Positions 13,571-16,901 of a DNA stretch of 16,901 bases are shown here, piece after piece. The DNA lies in the NCBI GenBank assembly GCA_026193755.1, contig JAPHUI010000139.1:1-16901 (forward strand), read 5' to 3'. The notes beneath the pieces were generated by a model, which saw only the letters and a list, made by a program, of their open reading frames with translations, had not been told where the DNA came from and did not search any database. Position numbers and translations under genes: made by a program. Source of the DNA: Ignavibacteriaceae bacterium. GTDB lineage: Bacteria; Bacteroidota; Ignavibacteria; Ignavibacteriales; Ignavibacteriaceae. The stretch's first letter is position 1. The number at the start of each line of letters is the position of its first letter.

Positions 13571-14905
13571 ATGGATAGAACTGTCGCATTACATACACTT
13601 GGCTGCAAACTGAATTACTCAGAAACTTCTTCTATTAGCAACCAGTTTCTTGAAAGAGGATTTAAGTTGGCGGCTTTAGAAGAAGCAGCAGACGTGTATG
13701 TTTTAAATACGTGTTCAGTAACAGAATCAGCCGAACGGGAATGCCGCCAGGTAATTAGAAGAGCACTTCGTCAAAATCCACAAGCTTTTATTATTGTAAC
13801 AGGTTGTTATGCGCAACTCCGTCCGGAAGAAATCGCAAGGATTGAAGGTGTGGATTTTGTTTTAGGAAGTAACGAGAAGTTCAAGCTTTTTTCTTTGATT
13901 GATAATTTTAGTAAAAGAGAAACTACTTGTGTTTCTGTTACTCCGACAGAGAACCTTATTGAGTTTGGGTTAGCCCGTTCAAGTGAAGCTGACAGCAGAA
14001 CACGTGCTTTTCTTAAAATTCAGGATGGCTGCGATTACACATGTTCTTTTTGTACAATTCCACTCGCACGTGGTGCAAGCAGAAGTTTGGAAACAGAGAA
14101 GGTAGTAAATGAGTTTAAAAAATTACTTAATGATGGATATAAAGAAGTTATCCTTACTGGTGTGAATGTTGGTGATTACGGCAAGAATATCAATGCTAAT
14201 CTTTTTAATTTGCTTTATGAATTAATTAAGGTTGATGGCGAGTTCAGAATAAGAGTGAGTTCAATCGAGCCTAATCTTTTATCAGATGAAATCATTGAAC
14301 TTGTTGCTGAGTCGGATAAGCTTTGTAAACATTTTCATATTCCGTTGCAAAGCGGAAGTCCACGAATCTTAAAAGCAATGCAAAGAAGATATACAACGCC
14401 TGATTATGAAGAGTTGATTTACAAAGTTAAAAACAAAATTCCTGATGCTGGAATTGGAGTTGATGTGATTGTCGGATTTCCGGGAGAATCAGAAGAGGAT
14501 TTTATTCATACTCATAATTTTCTTAGAGACCTTCCTGTTTCTTACCTTCACGTTTTTACTTATTCTGAAAGACCGGATACAAAAGCGATTTCACTTTCGG
14601 GCAAGGTTGATTTTCAGGAAAGAAAAAGAAGAAATAATCTCCTTCGCATTTTGAGTGATAAAAAAAGAAGGGAGTTTTACTCAGAAATGTTCGGCACCGG
14701 GCAGATTGTGTTATTTGAAAATGCTGACCACAATGGATTTATGCAAGGCTTTACATCAAATTATATTAGGGTCCAAGCAAAATTTGATAATACCATAACA
14801 GGTAAATTAAGCCCTATTCGTATTGTCGAAGCTAATAATGATATTTGCAAAGCTGTTATATCGTCCACAAAAAAATCAATTGATTTAGTCCCTGCAGAAG
14901 ACTAA
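13571..14905 (+). CDS. mtaB: tRNA (N6-threonylcarbamoyladenosine37-C2)-methylthiotransferase MtaB
   Basis: A radical-SAM methylthiotransferase that converts t6A37 to ms2t6A37 in ANN-reading tRNAs. The N-terminal UPF0004 domain has three cluster Cys residues, C12 (TLGCKLN), C48 (LNTCSVT) and C79 (VTGCYAQ). The radical-SAM motif is C154-x3-C158-x2-C161 (DGCDYTCSFC). A C-terminal part of about 60 residues fits the TRAM-like RNA-binding barrel (FMQGFTSNYIRV). The GCKLN form and the 444-residue length point to MtaB rather than MiaB (GCQMN) or RimO. No Shine-Dalgarno site is clear before the ATG. The next gene starts 17 bp downstream, so the two are probably co-transcribed. Confidence 0.93.
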   Translation: MDRTVALHTLGCKLNYSETSSISNQFLERGFKLAALEEAADVYVLNTCSVTESAERECRQVIRRALRQNPQAFIIVTGCYAQLRPEEIARIEGVDFVLGSNEKFKLFSLIDNFSKRETTCVSVTPTENLIEFGLARSSEADSRTRAFLKIQDGCDYTCSFCTIPLARGASRSLETEKVVNEFKKLLNDGYKEVILTGVNVGDYGKNINANLFNLLYELIKVDGEFRIRVSSIEPNLLSDEIIELVAESDKLCKHFHIPLQSGSPRILKAMQRRYTTPDYEELIYKVKNKIPDAGIGVDVIVGFPGESEEDFIHTHNFLRDLPVSYLHVFTYSERPDTKAISLSGKVDFQERKRRNNLLRILSDKKRREFYSEMFGTGQIVLFENADHNGFMQGFTSNYIRVQAKFDNTITGKLSPIRIVEANNDICKAVISSTKKSIDLVPAED

Positions 14906-14922
14906 AATTAAATTAAAAAAAA

Positions 14923-15663
14923 ATGAAGATTATTTCCCTCATACTACTGTTTCTGACCCAGGTTAGTTTTTCGCAAACGAATGACCTCAAATCATTGCAA
15001 GAATTAAAAACAACAATAAAACAAACAGAGCAAAATCCGCAGGAAATAAACTTCAACTTAAATCCTAAACTCATTACTGAAAAAAAGAGTGTTGGTTTGG
15101 GAATTATATATTCCCTGTTATTGCCCGGAATGGGAGAGTTATACGCCGATGCTTATGATGTTGGGAAATATTTTACTATTGCTGATGGTGTATTGTGGGG
15201 AACTTTTATAGGTATGCATGCATATTCGAGCTGGCAGAAGGATAACTACCAGAGCTATGCTGCTTCCCGGGCCGGCGTAAATAATAGTAATAAGGACGCT
15301 GATTATTATGCAACTATAGGTGATTACACCAGCATTGACTCATACAATGACGAGAAAGCATTGGAAAGAAATTTCAATCAGATGTATGACACAGAAATAT
15401 ATTACTGGGAGTGGAATTCTGTAGAGGAACGAAGAACATACAGGGACATGTGGATCTCAAGCGAACAGACGAACAATGATATACGATTTGTGGTTGGGGG
15501 TTTAATATTAAATAGAGTTGCAAGTGCAATAAATGCTGCAAGATTAGTTTCTTCTTACAACAAGAGATTAGAAGAGGAAGTTAGCTGGAATTTTTCTGTT
15601 GGATTTATGAATCGGCCGAACCTGCCTACAAGTATTTCTTTTAATTTTCAAAAATCACTTTAA
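14923..15663 (+). CDS. Exported protein of unknown function (DUF5683-like segment)
   Basis: I do not recognise a function. The 246 residues start with a signal peptide (MKIISLILLFLTQVSFS, likely cut near residue 17), followed by a polar stretch. A hydrophobic, glycine-rich stretch from 56 to about 100 (VGLGIIYSLLLPGMGELYA, then a second hydrophobic run) resembles the LPGLGQ-type segments of DUF5683 proteins of Bacteroidota. A Tyr/Trp-rich polar region (101-180) and another hydrophobic stretch (188-208) follow. The end SISFNFQ looks like a beta-strand, so an envelope location is likely. The ATG has only an A-rich leader and no Shine-Dalgarno site. It lies 17 bp after mtaB with no evident functional link, and ends before a hairpin terminator. 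Confidence 0.75.
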   Translation: MKIISLILLFLTQVSFSQTNDLKSLQELKTTIKQTEQNPQEINFNLNPKLITEKKSVGLGIIYSLLLPGMGELYADAYDVGKYFTIADGVLWGTFIGMHAYSSWQKDNYQSYAASRAGVNNSNKDADYYATIGDYTSIDSYNDEKALERNFNQMYDTEIYYWEWNSVEERRTYRDMWISSEQTNNDIRFVVGGLILNRVASAINAARLVSSYNKRLEEEVSWNFSVGFMNRPNLPTSISFNFQKSL

Positions 15664-15671
15664 CAAAACCT

Positions 15672-15720
15672 GTCCGCCATCCCGACCTTGTTGGGCTTAA
15701 CGAAGGAGGACCATTTTTTT
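15672..15720 (+). terminator. Bipartite hairpin terminator between convergent genes
   Basis: An inner stem CCCGAC/GTTGGG (15681-15686 with 15690-15695, one G-T pair) sits inside an outer stem GTCCGCC/GGAGGAC (15672-15678 with 15706-15712, one mismatch). ATTTTTTT follows, so it would end the plus-strand gene at 15663. Its right half also encodes the last codons and stop of the minus-strand T9SS gene. Confidence 0.65.
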
Positions 15721-16533
15721 CGTTTCAGAATAATTACCTGCTTCAATTCTGTAAAAATAAATTCCACTTGTTAACCCTGTTCCATTAAAATCGACCTGAT
15801 AACTACCCGAAACTTTTTCTTCATCAACTAAAGTAGTCACCTCATTTCCTAGAACATCATAAACTTTTAAAGTTACTGGAACGTCACTCTGAGCATGTCG
15901 AAGAGTGATTGAGGGAATTGTGAATTGAATTTTTGTAGTTGGATTAAAAGGATTAGGAAAATTCTGATAAAGATTGAAATTGTCAGGAGTGACTGGGCTT
16001 TCTTGTGTGTTTGATACATGAAGAATTCTGATCGGGAACTTCGGACCAAAATTCCATCGATCATTTGGATCGGGGATAGAATCCCACACTATGCTTAAAC
16101 CACATGAATAAATTGTATCCCATTCAGCAGAAGAATCGGAAGCAGTGTATCCGAAATCCCAATAGATTGTATCCTGAGGACTCGGAAATGGTAATGAAAA
16201 TGCTTGGGTAAGTTCATTTAATGCATATTGATTTTGATATGAAAACGAATCTAATAGAACCATTTCACCAAACCTGCCTGCTACGTTGTAACCGCCAGCT
16301 TCTGCAGGACCGCCAGACATAAAACATTGGAAGTAGCCTGTTTGTCCAACATAAAGAGTTTCAGGACCTTCAACCCAAACACTTACTGAAAAATCTCTAT
16401 CTAACGTATGACAAACGCATCCCCTACCGTTCAGCTCTGTGCATCCAATTAAGTCTATTCCATCAATGTTCGCAATGATTACAGCAGAAACAAATGCTAA
16501 AAATAAAAATGCTAAGAAGAAATTAAATTTCAT
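15697..16533 (-). CDS. Secreted protein with T9SS type A sorting domain
   Basis: This 278-residue protein has a signal peptide (residues 1 to about 21) and is predicted to cross the outer membrane by type IX secretion. The C-terminal domain (about 185-278) starts with YQNFPNPFNPTTKI and continues with LKVYDVLGNEV (222-232), SGIYFYRIEAG (256-266) and the terminal TKKMVLLR. The N-terminal part has a CVCH motif (39-42, with C31 nearby) followed by a beta-rich region with VEGPETLYVGQTGYF and WNFGPKF; this resembles choice-of-anchor V proteins of this lineage. Residues 209-217 are encoded exactly by copy 3 of the 27-bp palindromic repeat. A TATCTTTG -7 element lies upstream; there is no Shine-Dalgarno site, only an A-rich leader. 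The biological role of the cargo is unknown. Confidence 0.88.
   Translation of the reverse strand: MKFNFFLAFLFLAFVSAVIIANIDGIDLIGCTELNGRGCVCHTLDRDFSVSVWVEGPETLYVGQTGYFQCFMSGGPAEAGGYNVAGRFGEMVLLDSFSYQNQYALNELTQAFSLPFPSPQDTIYWDFGYTASDSSAEWDTIYSCGLSIVWDSIPDPNDRWNFGPKFPIRILHVSNTQESPVTPDNFNLYQNFPNPFNPTTKIQFTIPSITLRHAQSDVPVTLKVYDVLGNEVTTLVDEEKVSGSYQVDFNGTGLTSGIYFYRIEAGNYSETKKMVLLR
15883..15909 (-). repeat. 27-bp palindromic element, copy 3, inside a CDS
   Basis: On the minus strand the centre is CTTCGACATGCTCAG, one base different from copies 1 and 2, with arms TCACTCT and AGAGTGA forming a 7-bp stem. It spans codons 209-217 of the T9SS protein exactly, adding ITLRHAQSD between the IPS strand and VTLKVYDVLG of the sorting domain. 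Confidence 0.85.
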
Positions 16534-16560
16534 TTTTTAAGGATTTTGTGTAACTGACGG

Positions 16561-16568
16561 CAAAGATA
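16561..16568 (-). promoter_or_regulatory. -7 promoter element of the T9SS cargo gene
   Basis: On the minus strand, TATCTTTG matches TAnnTTTG fully and ends 27 nt before the ATG at 16533. No -33 TTTG lies 19-21 bp upstream; a CAA at 16595-16597 (TTG on this strand) is 26 bp away, so the assignment is tentative. Confidence 0.45.
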
Positions 16569-16583
16569 TAAAAAATCAGGAAT

Positions 16584-16615
16584 AAAATGCGACTCAATTT
16601 TTAGTTGAGCCGCAT
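16584..16615 (-). terminator. Hairpin terminator upstream of the T9SS cargo gene
   Basis: ATGCG and CTCAA (16587-16597) pair with TTGAG and CGCAT (16605-16615), with one A/C mismatch and a 7-nt loop. On the minus strand the stem is followed by TTTTATT. It would end transcripts coming from the right-hand genes just before the cargo gene's promoter. Confidence 0.7.
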
Positions 16616-16620
16616 AATAA

Positions 16621-16740
16621 TTATTTAAGCAGAATCATCTTTTTAGTAGATAAAAAGTTGCCTGTGGAAAGCGTATATAAATTCTACTCAATTTTTACTG
16701 AATGGGAATTGACTTGACAAAAACAGTGTTCGCTAAAAAT
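16621..16740 (-). pseudogene. Decayed tail of a T9SS sorting domain
   Basis: Reading leftward to a TAA at 16621-16623, the last codons give YTLSTGNFLSTKKMILLK, the normal end of a T9SS type A sorting domain. Three codons further upstream a TAG (16684-16686) stops this frame. The DNA just beyond could encode SRIY in another frame, close to the usual SGIYFYT, so a deletion of about 4 nt has probably shifted the frame. Beyond about 16695 only weak similarity remains, and no start codon or signal peptide can be assigned. The left boundary (stop) is firm; the right one is approximate. Confidence 0.5.
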
Positions 16741-16751
16741 TATTCTATTAT

Positions 16752-16901
16752 TTACTTCGAAGTTCGTCCACCATGATCTCCAACCATCACCCATTTACCA
16801 TCTTTCTTCATTAAAATATCAGTCCATCTTCCTTTTTCCCATTCCTTCTTTCCTTCATTATCCTCTGTGTATTGTGTATAATAATAGTGGACAAATGCAA
16901 A
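16752..16901 (-). CDS. C-terminal part of a SnoaL/DUF4440-like (NTF2 fold) protein, cut by the window edge
   Basis: An open frame runs from the right edge of the window to TAA at 16752-16754, giving 49 residues of a C-terminus. VHYYYTQYTED, a charged stretch, GRWTDILMKKDGKWVMVGDHGG is the pattern of the last strands of SnoaL-like/DUF4440 (ketosteroid-isomerase-like) domains, where a GR-x-TD strand is followed by a KxGKW turn. The start and any signal peptide lie outside the window. These folds occur as enzymes and as ligand-binding proteins, so no function is claimed. The T9SS tail remnant follows 11 bp downstream on the same strand. Confidence 0.65.
   Translation of the reverse strand, partial: FAFVHYYYTQYTEDNEGKKEWEKGRWTDILMKKDGKWVMVGDHGGRTSK

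Noticed and set aside
14469..14654. Hydrophobic open frame inside mtaB
   Set aside because: It is a frame-shifted shadow of a conserved part of MtaB; the hydrophobicity comes from AT-rich codons.
16408..16420. CVCH in the T9SS cargo as a c-type heme site
   Set aside because: Heme attachment needs two residues between the cysteines (CxxCH); here there is one. The motif fits the CxCH seen in choice-of-anchor V-like proteins as I know them.

Overview
This 16.9 kb window is AT-rich chromosomal DNA, mostly housekeeping genes. The likely source is the Ignavibacteria/Chlorobi side of Bacteroidota. Three things point there: a secreted protein ending in a type IX secretion (T9SS) type A sorting domain with the YQNFPNPFNPTTKI signature, Bacteroidota-type -7 promoter elements (TAnnTTTG) before several genes, and a mixture of genes with good Shine-Dalgarno sites and genes with only A-rich leaders. 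The taxonomic call is an inference from these features.

Layout. (1) 1-3158, minus strand: pruA (delta-1-pyrroline-5-carboxylate dehydrogenase), then sucC (succinyl-CoA ligase beta), ending at a strong terminator at 140-165; their 365-nt spacing-to-start region includes a 120-bp gap with two copies of a 27-bp palindromic repeat. (2) 3405-5234, plus strand: a FadD-type acyl-CoA ligase whose stop codon overlaps that of a convergent inositol-monophosphatase-family gene (5231-5998). (3) 6169-10797, plus strand: lon protease, a free methionine-(R)-sulfoxide reductase of the GAF family, and dnaX, tightly packed as a probable operon. (4) 10894-13511: cmk and rpsA (ribosomal protein S1), a classical bacterial neighbour pair, then a terminator. 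(5) 13571-15663: mtaB (tRNA methylthiotransferase) and an exported protein of unknown function. (6) 15697-16901, minus strand: a secreted T9SS cargo protein, the decayed tail of another T9SS sorting domain, and the C-terminal end of a SnoaL/DUF4440-like gene cut by the window edge.

Functionally the window joins carbon catabolism (proline to glutamate, succinyl-CoA ligase, fatty acid activation), proteostasis and oxidative repair (Lon, fRMsr), replication (DnaX), nucleotide supply and translation (Cmk, S1, MtaB), and an accessory secretory tail.

The most unusual signals are: (a) a 27-bp palindromic element present three times, with compensatory base changes in its stem; two copies are intergenic and one lies in frame, as exactly nine codons, inside the T9SS sorting domain. 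(b) An A9 run in dnaX flanked by stops in both other frames, predicting a short gamma form by slippage. (c) A consensus promoter ending 6 bp before the cmk ATG, predicting a leaderless mRNA. (d) An rpsA leader with a long-range hairpin and a small ORF whose last two Gly codons are the rpsA Shine-Dalgarno site. I saw no tRNA, rRNA, CRISPR array, transposase or phage gene.
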